Assembly (NCBI GenBank): GCA_965237765.1
Contig: OZ250157.1
Coordinates: 2,108,001 to 2,172,000 of the forward strand
Length of the DNA stretch: 64,000 nucleotides
DNA from: WTGJ01 sp965237765
GTDB lineage: Bacteria > Chloroflexota > Anaerolineae > Aggregatilineales > Phototrophicaceae
Direction: 5' to 3'
In this document: positions 15,992 to 24,930 of the stretch, piece by piece
How positions within the stretch are numbered: the first letter of the stretch is position 1
Layout: each line of letters begins with the position of its first letter
The notes under the pieces: generated by a model
The model's database searches: none
What the model saw: only the letters and a program-made list of their open reading frames with translations
Told to the model about the DNA's origin: nothing
Program-made: the position numbers and the translations under genes

Positions 15992-18205
15992 ATGGCGGTG
16001 GCAAATGTGAGCTGGGTGACATCGATTGGCGCTGCGCCTTCAGCGCATTTCTTCGCGCTTGCCTTGCTGACATGTGGCCTACCGACGTTGGCGATCTTGG
16101 CGTCGCGACAGGTGCGCAGCGCCAGCGGACCAATGCCGCGTTATGCTGTGGCGCTGGGCAGCATTTTGACGATCTGGTCCGTACCGCCAGCCATTTCTGT
16201 GCTGGCGGATATCGCCTGGCAAGATGCGGCTCGCGCATTGCCGCTACTCGAGCGGGCCATATTCGCCCTTAGCATCGCCATCGCTGGCTGGGCCTACCTC
16301 ACAGCCGACCATCGCCGTGGCCGACGCCTGTCCATTGCGTATCCGATCTTGCTGGCGGCATCATTGCTCACGCTCTTTTTCGTTACAACCTGGTTTTGGA
16401 ATACCGAATATCAAGCGGGCGCAAGCTTCAATGGCAGCGCTTATGACACGCTTTGGCTGTTGATACTGTGCGGCTTGAGCGCGATTGGTCTGCTTTTTTG
16501 CTTCATCCATGTGGATAAGATGCACCTGGTTGGGGGCAAACTACTCTTTTTTGGCATGCTCACGTTGACGCAAGGCATCGTCCTCACGCTCAGCCTGCGC
16601 GGCGAATTGCCGCCAGGAGATTTTGTGACCAGCGCGCGCATTGGCTGGTTGGTGGCGATGATGACCTTTCCACCCATTGTCGCGCGCAGCATCTTCGCCT
16701 GGCAGGTACTGCGTAGCAGGCCCACTTCGACGCCAGGAGAAATTGGACCGCTGACGGCCGAATGGACCGCGTTGCAGTCGGTTCGCGGTGCGCTGGCGCA
16801 GGCGGCGGCGGGCGAATTACCACAAACCATCCTGCGCGCTGCCACGCTGGCCATCCCCGCCGAATTCGCGTTGTTATTGCGCGCGCCGCAAACGGATGAT
16901 GTTTACGAAGCGGTCTATGCCGAAGCGCTGGCTGTCTTTGATACGAACGAGGTGCGATCCACCCCGTTGATCGCTTTGCCCCTGGTTGGCTTGCCGAAAA
17001 CTGCGGCAGCCTTGCGGCTGGGCAAGACGCTCGCTTTGAATCCCGTCGCCGACGCGCGTGAGCTGACATTCCTGTATCGGCGTTTGGATGTGGTTGGCCG
17101 TGGACCCGCGTTGCTGACCCCCTTGCCGCGAGCCAATGCCGCGCTCTTGTTGGCCGCACCTCTGGCGGAACAACCATTCCAGGAAAGCGACCGTGAAATC
17201 TTGCGCCAATTCGCTGCACTTGCTGATGACCTTTTGCTGCAGGCCACGGGTGTCGGAAATTTGACGCTGGTGTTGCCTGAATTGCCAACGCGCGATGAGG
17301 CGTTGGCCCACGCTCGGGAGCACATCCTGCAGTTGACCGCGCAATTGGCGAGCCTCACGAGTGGGTTAAGGCAAGAGAGCGAGGCGGCCGCAACTCCCAC
17401 TCCCACTCCCACTTCCGAGACCGCGCCCTTGGCATGGCGGGTGCTGCTCGAGGAACAGCAACGCGAAAGCGCGCGTCTTCGGATAGAACGGGATACTTTA
17501 GCGGAGCGGTTGGCCGAATGGGAAGAGCCGTTGCGCGTGTTGGGTATCGAGGGCGGAGCGTTTGGGCTGTGGCAATACCTCGCGGATGAAAAGGAGTGGG
17601 CGGCGCGGGCCCGCGCAGAAATCGAGCAGCTGCGGCGCGAACGCAATGATTGGCGACGACAGGTGGCGGAGCGCTGGCGGCAATTCGAGGCTGATCAGCA
17701 ACCGACATTCACGCCTGGCGCTCCAATTCAGCCCCAGCAATTCCAACGAGATGCTTTGCAAGACATCCTGCCCGTGATCGAAATGAGCGTGGCGGGTGTG
17801 GCTGCGCGCTTACGAGAGAAAGGTGTGCGTGTCGAACTGGCCATCGCGCCGCGTTTGCCGCGCGTGGCTGGGGAGGATGGCCTGTTGCGCGCTGCGCTGA
17901 CTGCAGTGGTCGAGCAGGTAGTAGCCGCGGCTCCACGTCAAGGAAAGCTGCAGATTACAGCCGTGCCGGCGCAAGATCGGCTGCGCCTGGAAGTTTCAGT
18001 ATCGGGGGCACGGTTGATTTCCGCGGGAATATTGAGCGTAGCGCGGGCGCAACTCGAGGCTTTAGGCGGAGAACTGTTCCACGAAGCGAACGACGCGGGA
18101 GACTCCGCTGCGGACGAAATGTACGTCCTCACGTTACCTACCATCGTTTTGGATTCTGAAACGCTGGGAACGAGGCGTGGTGGTGCATGGCGCAGCGCGC
18201 TATAA
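15992..18205 (+). CDS. 7TM sensor-like protein with degenerate histidine-kinase fold
   Basis: 737 residues from ATG 15992; the longer frame overlaps the NUDIX gene antisense and was rejected. About 1-245 holds seven hydrophobic helices like the membrane sensor of 7TM histidine kinases. About 265-440 is GAF-like. A coiled coil follows, with a Pro/Thr linker coded by three CTCCCA copies (17394-17411). The last 200 residues follow the order of a kinase ATPase domain (AALTAVVEQVVAAA where the N-box is expected, then AQLEALGGELF), but the N-box Asn, the phospho-acceptor His and the glycine boxes are missing. Probably a non-catalytic signalling or scaffold protein. Confidence 0.6.
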   Translation: MAVANVSWVTSIGAAPSAHFFALALLTCGLPTLAILASRQVRSASGPMPRYAVALGSILTIWSVPPAISVLADIAWQDAARALPLLERAIFALSIAIAGWAYLTADHRRGRRLSIAYPILLAASLLTLFFVTTWFWNTEYQAGASFNGSAYDTLWLLILCGLSAIGLLFCFIHVDKMHLVGGKLLFFGMLTLTQGIVLTLSLRGELPPGDFVTSARIGWLVAMMTFPPIVARSIFAWQVLRSRPTSTPGEIGPLTAEWTALQSVRGALAQAAAGELPQTILRAATLAIPAEFALLLRAPQTDDVYEAVYAEALAVFDTNEVRSTPLIALPLVGLPKTAAALRLGKTLALNPVADARELTFLYRRLDVVGRGPALLTPLPRANAALLLAAPLAEQPFQESDREILRQFAALADDLLLQATGVGNLTLVLPELPTRDEALAHAREHILQLTAQLASLTSGLRQESEAAATPTPTPTSETAPLAWRVLLEEQQRESARLRIERDTLAERLAEWEEPLRVLGIEGGAFGLWQYLADEKEWAARARAEIEQLRRERNDWRRQVAERWRQFEADQQPTFTPGAPIQPQQFQRDALQDILPVIEMSVAGVAARLREKGVRVELAIAPRLPRVAGEDGLLRAALTAVVEQVVAAAPRQGKLQITAVPAQDRLRLEVSVSGARLISAGILSVARAQLEALGGELFHEANDAGDSAADEMYVLTLPTIVLDSETLGTRRGGAWRSAL

Positions 18206-18365
18206 CGAAACCATTGCGCTTCCCTTAAACGAGGGTCAGTCAGGAAGCATTGTTGGCTATTGTTGGCTCTGAAATCAGCGGGCGTAGCAGCGATATCTGC
18301 CAATGCCAGTCTCATCCACATCCGCGCGTTGCCCGCGCAAGCGATGGATACGATACCGTATTGAA
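18206..18365. other. Intergenic gap between convergent genes
   Basis: Holds a short direct repeat (ATTGTTGGCT twice in a row near 18250) but no ORF, tRNA or clear terminator. Confidence 0.4.
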
Positions 18366-20486
18366 TTACGGTCGTGGGCGGTGCTCGACGGTGAAGGCTT
18401 TCGGATCAACATAATCACGTAGCAGGCGCTCTTTGTTGCGGCCGGGCCAGTCGGAAGGTTGCGATTCCAGGCGGTCTGTGGGGCTTAGATCGAAGTGTAA
18501 ATGTGCCGGCACGGCGCCGAAAGCGTCGCCGATTTCGGCGATGACGTCGCCACGACTGACACGCTGCCCAGTCTGCACCCGCATGCGTTGTACATGCGCG
18601 TAGCGGCTGCGTATGACCAGCCCTTCTGGCTGGAAGAGCGGGTCGTGACGGATGACGATGACGTTGCCGAAGACGGGTAGTGGCGCTGCAAAAGTGACGA
18701 CGCCATGCGCGCAGGCATGTACCAGCTGGCCCAAGTCATCATCCGGACCGTGGCCCCAGTTCAAATCGGCACCGGTGTGAAAGGATTCCCGCGGAGTGCC
18801 GAGGAAATAAAGTTTGCCAAAGGGGCTCGCATCCAGCCAGCCTCTTGGCCAGAGGCGCTCCCCATGGCGATCGCCCGATGTGCCGACTGGCGAATCATAG
18901 CCGTCGGCGACGCGCACATTCCCGACATAATCTTCGCGCTCGGCGTCACGCTCTTCTTGCTCCTCTTCATCGATGACGCGGCGCCAACGCATCGCAGAGA
19001 AGGCGATTTCCTGTTTCGGTTCGCCGGTGACGTCAGAGGTTAATACCCTTCCCGCAACTTCCAGTGTGGTGAGAGGAAATATTCCCAGGGCCTGCCATTG
19101 ATTGCGGAACTTCGATTGGTCGACTTCGACCGTCACGTCCCCATCAGAATTTACAACACCATAGATGACGTAACTCGCCCGAGTTGTTGTTGCGTGGCGC
19201 GATGGTACGAATGCGGAGATTTCATATTCACCAGCTTCTTCCAGTTGCGGCGTCCACTGAACCGAATGCTTTCTTGCTACTTTTTGTGTGGACGTGTAAT
19301 CGACGCGCCAGCCCCAAAGGCTCAGGTAGGAACGGAGCGCGGTGTTTTCTGTGTAGCTGCCGGCCTCATAGCCAGCGCTATCAGGATGGATGATTTGCTC
19401 GTCGCCGAAATGCGCGTCTTGCAACGTTTCTTCTCCGGCACCATCGGCGAAAAGACGGCGGTCGATAATGGCGTAGACATTGGAATTTGCGACGCCATAG
19501 CGCCACCAACTGAGACCGCGCGCGCCATGGCGGAAGGTCGCCAGCGTGTAGGCTTCCTTCATCGTGAAGGCGGTGGCGTCAGCCTGCAGCACTGGGTAGA
19601 TCGGCCGGCCGAATTCGCCCCAGACCTTGTAGCAACTCGTCAGCGCATCTTCAGGCGTCGTGCGGAAGAGTTGCCAATAGACCTGCGGATGGATGCTATC
19701 GACGAAGGGATACCATTCCTCGGGGAAGATGCTCTGGTAATGATGCGCGCGCGGGTCGACAGACATGCCGATGTGGAAATCAGCTCCCAGCGCTTCCCGT
19801 AAACGCAGCATATAGGGCCGGATCAGCTCGGCGCCGCCCTGCCAATAATGTGTATAGGGCTCGACATCTAAGATGAGCGAGCGCACTCCTGGCCGGCGGC
19901 AAGTCTCGATGATGAGTGCCGTCTCAGCGTCGAGCTCCAGCCCGCGCGGCACGCACCAGGCATGAAATTCCAGCTTCTGTTGCGTGAGTGTGCCTACCCA
20001 ACGGTCGATGCTCTCGGGGCCGTTGATGGCCAACTCACTGTAGTCGTATTTGCCCATCCAGTGGCTGCCGTCGCTGGTCTTGACGAAGATTTGGCGCACA
20101 TTGGGCGTGTTGCGTTGGATATTGGCGAGCATCTGCTTGAGGGTATTCTCGACGATACCGCTGCCTTTCCAATACCAGTAGGCGACGTTGCCGTCGTAGG
20201 GAGTGGCCGGCGCCGGCGGAATCTCTCGAGGGTCGGGGTTGACCTCTTCGAAGGCAATGTAAGAGGAATGCACCCAACCGTATGGCACGGCCACCCCCTC
20301 CACCCAGAGCCATTCATTGTGCAATGTATCGGGGAAATAGCGCACCAGATCATATGGGCGTAACTGGCCGCGCACTACGTATTCCAACCCGGGTCCCTGG
20401 CGCACATTAAGATAGGCGCCGCGAAGGCGGGCGATTGCCGTGTAACTCTCGCCAGGGTCGTCCGGTTTGTGGAGCGCGTCACTCAT
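18366..20486 (-). CDS. Multidomain protein: SH3, TIM-barrel, golvesin-type and M23 peptidase domains
   Basis: 706 residues from ATG 20486 (an upstream frame overlaps selD). Order: bacterial SH3 about 20-75 (LNVRQGPGLEYVV; WVHSSYIAF), a TIM-barrel glycosidase-like domain about 85-325 with LILDVEPYTHYWQG, a golvesin/xanthan-lyase-type binding domain about 375-510 (GWRVDYTSTQ; GEYEISAFVPSRHA), and an M23 metallopeptidase about 575-690 with SFHTGADLNWG (Zn His and Asp) and AHLHFDL. This suits cutting or binding cell-wall polymers. No signal peptide is seen, so export is unexplained. It lies 13 bases after the selD stop and is probably cotranscribed. Confidence 0.75.
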   Translation of the reverse strand: MSDALHKPDDPGESYTAIARLRGAYLNVRQGPGLEYVVRGQLRPYDLVRYFPDTLHNEWLWVEGVAVPYGWVHSSYIAFEEVNPDPREIPPAPATPYDGNVAYWYWKGSGIVENTLKQMLANIQRNTPNVRQIFVKTSDGSHWMGKYDYSELAINGPESIDRWVGTLTQQKLEFHAWCVPRGLELDAETALIIETCRRPGVRSLILDVEPYTHYWQGGAELIRPYMLRLREALGADFHIGMSVDPRAHHYQSIFPEEWYPFVDSIHPQVYWQLFRTTPEDALTSCYKVWGEFGRPIYPVLQADATAFTMKEAYTLATFRHGARGLSWWRYGVANSNVYAIIDRRLFADGAGEETLQDAHFGDEQIIHPDSAGYEAGSYTENTALRSYLSLWGWRVDYTSTQKVARKHSVQWTPQLEEAGEYEISAFVPSRHATTTRASYVIYGVVNSDGDVTVEVDQSKFRNQWQALGIFPLTTLEVAGRVLTSDVTGEPKQEIAFSAMRWRRVIDEEEQEERDAEREDYVGNVRVADGYDSPVGTSGDRHGERLWPRGWLDASPFGKLYFLGTPRESFHTGADLNWGHGPDDDLGQLVHACAHGVVTFAAPLPVFGNVIVIRHDPLFQPEGLVIRSRYAHVQRMRVQTGQRVSRGDVIAEIGDAFGAVPAHLHFDLSPTDRLESQPSDWPGRNKERLLRDYVDPKAFTVEHRPRP

Positions 20487-20499
20487 CTGGCTACGATTG

Positions 20500-21558
20500 T
20501 CAACCCGCGTGGAAATGCAAACGGCCGTGGCCAGCTCGTGCTTCACCAATCAGCGCTGCCACGTGACCACTGGTGCTCAGCTCGGCGATCAGGGTAGCGG
20601 CTTCTTGCGCAGGCAGAGAGATGAGCAAACCGCCTGATGTCTGTGGGTCGTAGAGGAGGTCGTGTTGCGGTGCGGAGATGCCTGAGGGCAAGCGAACATC
20701 CTGGCTATAGTATTCGCGATTGCGGGCGATTCCGCCGGGCAAATGGCCGGCTGCGGCGTATTCTTCGGCGCCAGGTAGCCAGGGTAGGGTGGCCAGCTGA
20801 AAGTGAAAATCAACCGCGCCAGCGCGCGCCATTTCCAGCGCGTGTCCGACGAGACCATATCCGGTGATGTCGGTCATGGCGCGTGCCCGGTGTTGGCGGG
20901 CGGCACGTGCGGCAGCGGCATTCAAGCGGCGCATGCTGGCGATGGCCGTGTCCAGGTGCTCCGGCGAACAGGCGTCGAACTTGGCAGCGGTGGTTATGAT
21001 GCCGGTGCCGAGCGCTTTGGTCAGCACGAGAGCGTCGCCAATTTGCGCGCCACCTTTCGCCAGAATCTGGTTCGGTTGCGCGAGGCCGAATGCGGCCAGG
21101 CCATACTTCGGCTCCTCGTCGACGACGGAATGCCCGCCCGCGAGCACAGCGCCCGCTTCGCGCACGGTTTCGGCGCCGCCGCGCAGCACTTCCGTCAACA
21201 GTGCGTGCGGCAAAGCTTCCGGCCAGGCGACGAGGTTGATAGCGAAGAGCGGTTGGCCGCCCATCGCGTAGACATCGCTAAGGGCGTTGGCGGCGGCGAT
21301 GGCGCCAAAATCTCGCGCGTCATCGACGATGGGCGGAAAGAAATCCATCGTGGCGATGACCGCTTGCTCGTCATTGAGTTGATAGACAGCCGCGTCATCC
21401 GGCGCATCGAGGCCGACGAGCAGCTGCGGGTAATCCGCCGCTGGGAAGAAATGTTGTAGGGGGCGCAAAACTTGCGCCAGGTCCTCCGGACCGATTTTGG
21501 ACGCTCAACCAGCGCATTTGGCCAGCGCGGTGAGGCGCGGCACGGGGTGGGTAGCCAT
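20500..21558 (-). CDS. selD: Selenophosphate synthase SelD, itself a selenoprotein (in-frame UGA)
   Basis: 352 residues if UGA at 21507-21505 is read as selenocysteine. From ATG 21558 the frame gives MATHPVPRLTALAKCAG, then UGA, then ASKIGPEDLAQVL and the rest of SelD. In the family the catalytic Cys/Sec sits exactly there (G-C/U-x-x-K). Without the readthrough only a form starting at TTG 21468 remains, lacking the active site. Other motifs are present: DDAAVY, TxDFFPP, ANALSDVYAMGG, GGHSV and DPQTSGGLL. SelD makes selenophosphate from selenide and ATP for Sec-tRNA synthesis. A canonical promoter precedes it and a candidate SECIS hairpin lies just after the UGA. Confidence 0.92.
21462..21507 (-). 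promoter_or_regulatory. Candidate bacterial SECIS element in selD
   Basis: Starting 12 bases after the UGA (21505-21507), GGTCC-GGA-GGACC forms a perfect 5-bp hairpin (21480-21492) whose loop begins with G, placed as bacterial SECIS loops are (loop about 17 bases after UGA). A second perfect hairpin, GGCGCAA-GTT-TTGCGCC, follows at 21462-21478. Folding was judged by eye. Confidence 0.65.
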
Positions 21559-21585
21559 GATTTTCACTCTTTCACTTCGAGGTTT

Positions 21586-21614
21586 AGTATAGGGTGTGGC
21601 AGGAGCAGAGGCAA
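21586..21614 (-). promoter_or_regulatory. selD promoter (TTGCCT-17-TATACT)
   Basis: -35 TTGCCT at 21609-21614 and -10 TATACT at 21586-21591 on the reverse strand, 17-base spacer, 27 bases before the selD ATG. This supports transcription beginning upstream of the UGA-containing start. Confidence 0.65.
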
Positions 21615-21633
21615 GCGAGTGGGACGTTTTGCC

Positions 21634-21662
21634 TTGTGCCGCCGCTCGTCGCTCGTTATACT
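21634..21662 (+). promoter_or_regulatory. tRNA-Pro promoter (TTGTGC-17-TATACT)
   Basis: TATACT at 21657-21662 with TTGTGC at 21634-21639 and a 17-base spacer; 14 bases before the tRNA. Confidence 0.55.
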
Positions 21663-21676
21663 GCTGGCGCGATAAG

Positions 21677-21751
21677 CGGGGTGTGGCGCAGCCCGGATAG
21701 CGCGCTTGCATGGGGTGCAAGAGGTCCCGGGTTCGAATCCCGGCACCCCGA
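21677..21751 (+). tRNA. tRNA-Pro (GGG)
   Basis: Full cloverleaf: acceptor CGGGGTG/CACCCCG, D-arm with GCGC/GCGC, anticodon stem CTTGC/GCAAG around loop ATGGGGT (anticodon GGG, G37 as in tRNA-Pro), T-arm CCGGG-TTCGAAT-CCCGG, discriminator A. CCA is not encoded. Confidence 0.95.
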
Positions 21752-21761
21752 TCGCGTAATG

Positions 21762-21820
21762 GATAGAAGGCCAATGATCATGCTCAATGGGCGCAATCAT
21801 TGGCCTTCTATCTTTGTTTT
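21762..21820 (+). terminator. Rho-independent terminator after tRNA-Pro
   Basis: A perfect 17-bp stem (21762-21778 with 21796-21812) is followed by TTTGTTTT. The stem is unusually long for a single tRNA unit. Confidence 0.85.
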
Positions 21821-21840
21821 GGAATTGGTTAGGTATTGGC

Positions 21841-21846
21841 TATACT
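21841..21846 (+). promoter_or_regulatory. Candidate -10 (TATACT) of the ABC transporter operon
   Basis: TATACT 60 bases upstream of the binding-protein ATG; no good -35. It lies just after the tRNA-Pro terminator. Confidence 0.4.
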
Positions 21847-21905
21847 GAACGGCAACGCGCGTTTCGCGTGTCGGAAGACAAAGAATGAAGAATGGGAGTT
21901 GACAG

Positions 21906-23702
21906 ATGAATGGTAACCGAAAATGGCTGTTCTGGGGAGTGCTTGTGGCGTTAATGGCGGCGCTCGCTCTTCCCATCGCTGCTCAGGATGACATGGGCGG
22001 CATGGGTGGCGTGATCGTGGAAGGAAATTGGGGCGGTGACCCAAATACCTTCAACGGCACGCTAGCCAACGATAGCGTTTCATCGCTCGTCATCAATCGC
22101 ATCGACATCGATTTCATTGCGATTGATCCGGAAACAGAAACTCCGGCTCCGGGTGGGCGGGGTGGCATGGCCGCTAGCTGGGAATATGACGAGACGGGCA
22201 CTGTCCTGACCGTGCACTTGCGCGATGACATCTTCTGGAGTGATGGTACGCCCGTCACATCGGCGGATTACGTGTATTCCACCGATTCGATCCGTAGCGG
22301 CGAGACGCCCTCCACGCGCGCGTCGATGTTCCTTGAGAGCGGCGGTTCGATCCAGACCATTGAAGCACCCGATGACAAGACTGTGGTCATCACGCTCGGT
22401 GTGGATTCGGATGAAGATGGTGTGCTGGAGGCCAATTGCGCGGCATTGATCAGTGATGTCATACAGGGCTTCACCGGCGTATTGCCCGCACATGCCTGGC
22501 AGGAAGCCATTGGTGAAGATTTCGCTTTGATGGCCGATCACGAATATAACCAGGCGCCGCCGGTCTCCGCTGGGGCCTTTGTCTTTAGCGAATTTCGCCC
22601 CGGTGAGCAGGTAACGATGGTCGCCAACCAGGACTTCTCCGATGCGCTGCTGGGTTATGTCAATCCCTCCGCCTGGGTGTTGCAGACGGTCGCTGACGCT
22701 GATACGGAAGTGGACCGCTTCCTGGCGGGGGACTTCGCCATCGTTTCTCCGCCGGCGGCCCGCAACCAGGAATTGCGCGACAACCCGGACCTGCAGATCT
22801 TCGAGACTACCGCTACCGGCGTCACCATGTTGATGTTCAACCTGGCGGACCCGACCAACCCGCAGAACGGCCTGGATGAAGATGGTAACCACATCGACCA
22901 AGGCGTCCACCCGCTCTTTGGTGACCTGCGCGTGCGCCAGGCGATCGCCATGGCGACCGACAAAGACGCCATCATCGAAGGTGTGTTGCAGGGCGAAGGT
23001 ATCCCCGCTCATGCCAATACCTTCCCGCGCTCCTGGGCCTATCCCGATGGTCTTGAGGGTTATTCTTACGACCCGGAGGCGGCGCTGGCTTTGCTCAATG
23101 AAGCCGGTTGGGATGATCTGGATGGCGACGGCATCCTCGAAGCCACCGCTGATAACGAATCCGTTCCCGCTGAAGAGAACGATGGTGATTACGAATTCCG
23201 CTTCCGCCTCGCCACAAACGCGGGTAACCCCGCGCGCGAGCAGATCGGGCAGATCACCGTCGATCAGCTGGGCGAAATCGGTATCATCGTCGAATTCGAA
23301 GCCATCGATTTCGGTACGCTGGTGGGTGAAATCGTCGGGCAGGAATTTGACGCGATCATCGTGGGCGCCGGCAACGGCCTCGAGCCTGATGGTTCGCTGA
23401 ATGCCTGGTATGGCCCCGGCGCGGATATCGTTGGTTCTGGCTTGAACGCGGTCAGCTTCTATACGCCGCGCTTTCGTGAGCTGCTCACCGCCGGCCGCAC
23501 CGTCGCCGGTTGTGATCAGGGCGCCCGCGCCGCAATCTATGGCGAAGCCTATGAGATCCTCGCTCGCGATCTGCCCTGGCTGACCTATTACAACGCCGTC
23601 GTCGTCGTGGCCGCCAACGCCAACGTCGAAGGTTGGGATCCCTTCGCCTATGACTCGCGCTGGAACATGGACGCCTGGAATATCATCACCGCCGAATCCT
23701 AA
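21906..23702 (+). CDS. Extracellular solute-binding protein, family 5 (peptide/opine type)
   Basis: 598 residues. Signal peptide about 1-26 (FWGVLVALMAALALPIAA, then QDD); no lipobox Cys. The domain has the DppA/OppA pattern: LTVHLRDDIFWSDGTPVTSADYVYS split over about 95-120, FRPGEQVTMVAN, DLRVRQAIAMATDKDAII, and the closing ARDLPWLTYYN. It captures a peptide-like or similar solute for the two permeases behind it. GGGAG 8 bases before the ATG. A strong stem-loop after the stop probably holds its mRNA level above that of the permeases. Confidence 0.88.
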   Translation: MNGNRKWLFWGVLVALMAALALPIAAQDDMGGMGGVIVEGNWGGDPNTFNGTLANDSVSSLVINRIDIDFIAIDPETETPAPGGRGGMAASWEYDETGTVLTVHLRDDIFWSDGTPVTSADYVYSTDSIRSGETPSTRASMFLESGGSIQTIEAPDDKTVVITLGVDSDEDGVLEANCAALISDVIQGFTGVLPAHAWQEAIGEDFALMADHEYNQAPPVSAGAFVFSEFRPGEQVTMVANQDFSDALLGYVNPSAWVLQTVADADTEVDRFLAGDFAIVSPPAARNQELRDNPDLQIFETTATGVTMLMFNLADPTNPQNGLDEDGNHIDQGVHPLFGDLRVRQAIAMATDKDAIIEGVLQGEGIPAHANTFPRSWAYPDGLEGYSYDPEAALALLNEAGWDDLDGDGILEATADNESVPAEENDGDYEFRFRLATNAGNPAREQIGQITVDQLGEIGIIVEFEAIDFGTLVGEIVGQEFDAIIVGAGNGLEPDGSLNAWYGPGADIVGSGLNAVSFYTPRFRELLTAGRTVAGCDQGARAAIYGEAYEILARDLPWLTYYNAVVVVAANANVEGWDPFAYDSRWNMDAWNIITAES

Positions 23703-23719
23703 ATTTCTAGTCATGAGTT

Positions 23720-23752
23720 GGAGGGCGCCCTCTGAGTTAGAGGGCGCCCTCC
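23720..23752. terminator. 13-bp stem-loop between binding protein and permease genes
   Basis: GGAGGGCGCCCTC and its complement are separated by 7 bases; each arm also contains a 12-base palindrome, so the two arms form a direct repeat as well. No T-run follows, so it more likely protects the 3' end of the upstream message or pauses transcription than terminates fully. Confidence 0.6.
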
Positions 23753-23781
23753 ATTAATCTTATAGGGCTTCGGGGGGAGCC

Positions 23782-24921
23782 ATGACGCGCTACATCGTGC
23801 GGCGCCTCATTCAGGCGATACCAACGTTCTTCGGCATCACCATCCTCGTCTTCATCATCATGAGCCTGGTGCCCGGCGGCTTTGTGGAGCTGCTGTATTT
23901 TGGCAACCCAGACGTGACGCCTGAAGACAAGGAACGCCTGGAGGATGCGTTGGGGTTGAACGACCCGCTGCCTATTCAATACCTTCGCTGGCTCATTGGG
24001 GATGATTGGACAGTTGCCGAACGCCGCGCTCCTTTCGCCCGCCTCCCCAATGCCTGGATGAATGTGCTGAGCGACGAGGCTGTCAATCAGCATTACCAGG
24101 ATTCGGTCGATGATGTGAAAGGTAACGCGCATGGCATATTGCGCGGCGATTTTGGCCGTTCCTTCCATACCAACCGGGATGCCCTAAAGACCGTGTTGAA
24201 CTTCCTGCCCGCTTCCATCGAGTTGGGTGTCGCCTCGTTGCTATTCGGTTTGATTGCCGGCATCCCCGTCGGCATCATTGCAGCGGTTCGTAAAGGCGGT
24301 CTCTTCGATAGCTTCTCGCGCGTCTTGGCGGTATTCCTGAACGCCATCCCCAATTTCTGGCTGGGGTTAATCTTCCTTTACCTCTTCGCCTTTCAGCTGG
24401 GCATCTTGCCGACCGGTGACCGCTACGATATCCAGCAGCGGGCGCAGTCCATCCTGGAAGCGGGTGGCGATGCGAGCCAGATCTCCATCCCGCCCATCTG
24501 GACGCGGTTGAAATACCTGGTGTTGCCGGTGATTGTGCTGGGTGCATCTGGCCTGGCGGGAAGTTCACGCCTGATGCGCTCGACGATGCTCGATACGGTA
24601 CACCAGGATTACATCCGCACAGCCCGTTCCAAGGGATTGCCCTTGCGCGTGGTGTGGTTTAAACATGGCGTTCGCAACGCGTTGATCCCGATTGCCGTCG
24701 GTTTGGGGCCGGCCATCTCCTTCATCTGGGGTGGCGCGCCGGTTACGGAGGCCGTCTTCACCTGGCCCGGGGTGGGTCGAATGTCCATCATCGCCCTCGG
24801 GCAGCGCGATTACCCGATCGTGATGACGGTGGTCGTCCTGGTTTCTATCGCGACGGTAGTCGGTTACCTGTTGAGCGACATTTTCGTCGCGGCGCTCGAT
24901 CCGCGCGTGCGCTTCGATTAG
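23782..24921 (+). CDS. ABC transporter permease (DppB/OppB type)
   Basis: 379 residues. Starts MTRYIVRRLIQAIPTFFG, the standard start of this family, with six hydrophobic helices. The cytoplasmic EAA-type loop reads IRTARSKGLPLRVVWFKHG, then ALIPI. A hydrophilic external loop (about 45-130) is longer than usual. GGGGGGA precedes the ATG. The second permease starts 9 bases after its stop. Confidence 0.9.
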   Translation: MTRYIVRRLIQAIPTFFGITILVFIIMSLVPGGFVELLYFGNPDVTPEDKERLEDALGLNDPLPIQYLRWLIGDDWTVAERRAPFARLPNAWMNVLSDEAVNQHYQDSVDDVKGNAHGILRGDFGRSFHTNRDALKTVLNFLPASIELGVASLLFGLIAGIPVGIIAAVRKGGLFDSFSRVLAVFLNAIPNFWLGLIFLYLFAFQLGILPTGDRYDIQQRAQSILEAGGDASQISIPPIWTRLKYLVLPVIVLGASGLAGSSRLMRSTMLDTVHQDYIRTARSKGLPLRVVWFKHGVRNALIPIAVGLGPAISFIWGGAPVTEAVFTWPGVGRMSIIALGQRDYPIVMTVVVLVSIATVVGYLLSDIFVAALDPRVRFD

Positions 24922-24930
24922 GAGCAGCGC

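Noticed and set aside
17394..17411. CTCCCA repeat as a phase-variation switch
   Set aside because: The six-base unit keeps the frame, so only linker length could change.
20500..21468. SelD starting at TTG 21468 as a normal shorter protein
   Set aside because: It would lack the catalytic position, while the upstream frame through UGA gives a complete family N-terminus, promoter and start codon.
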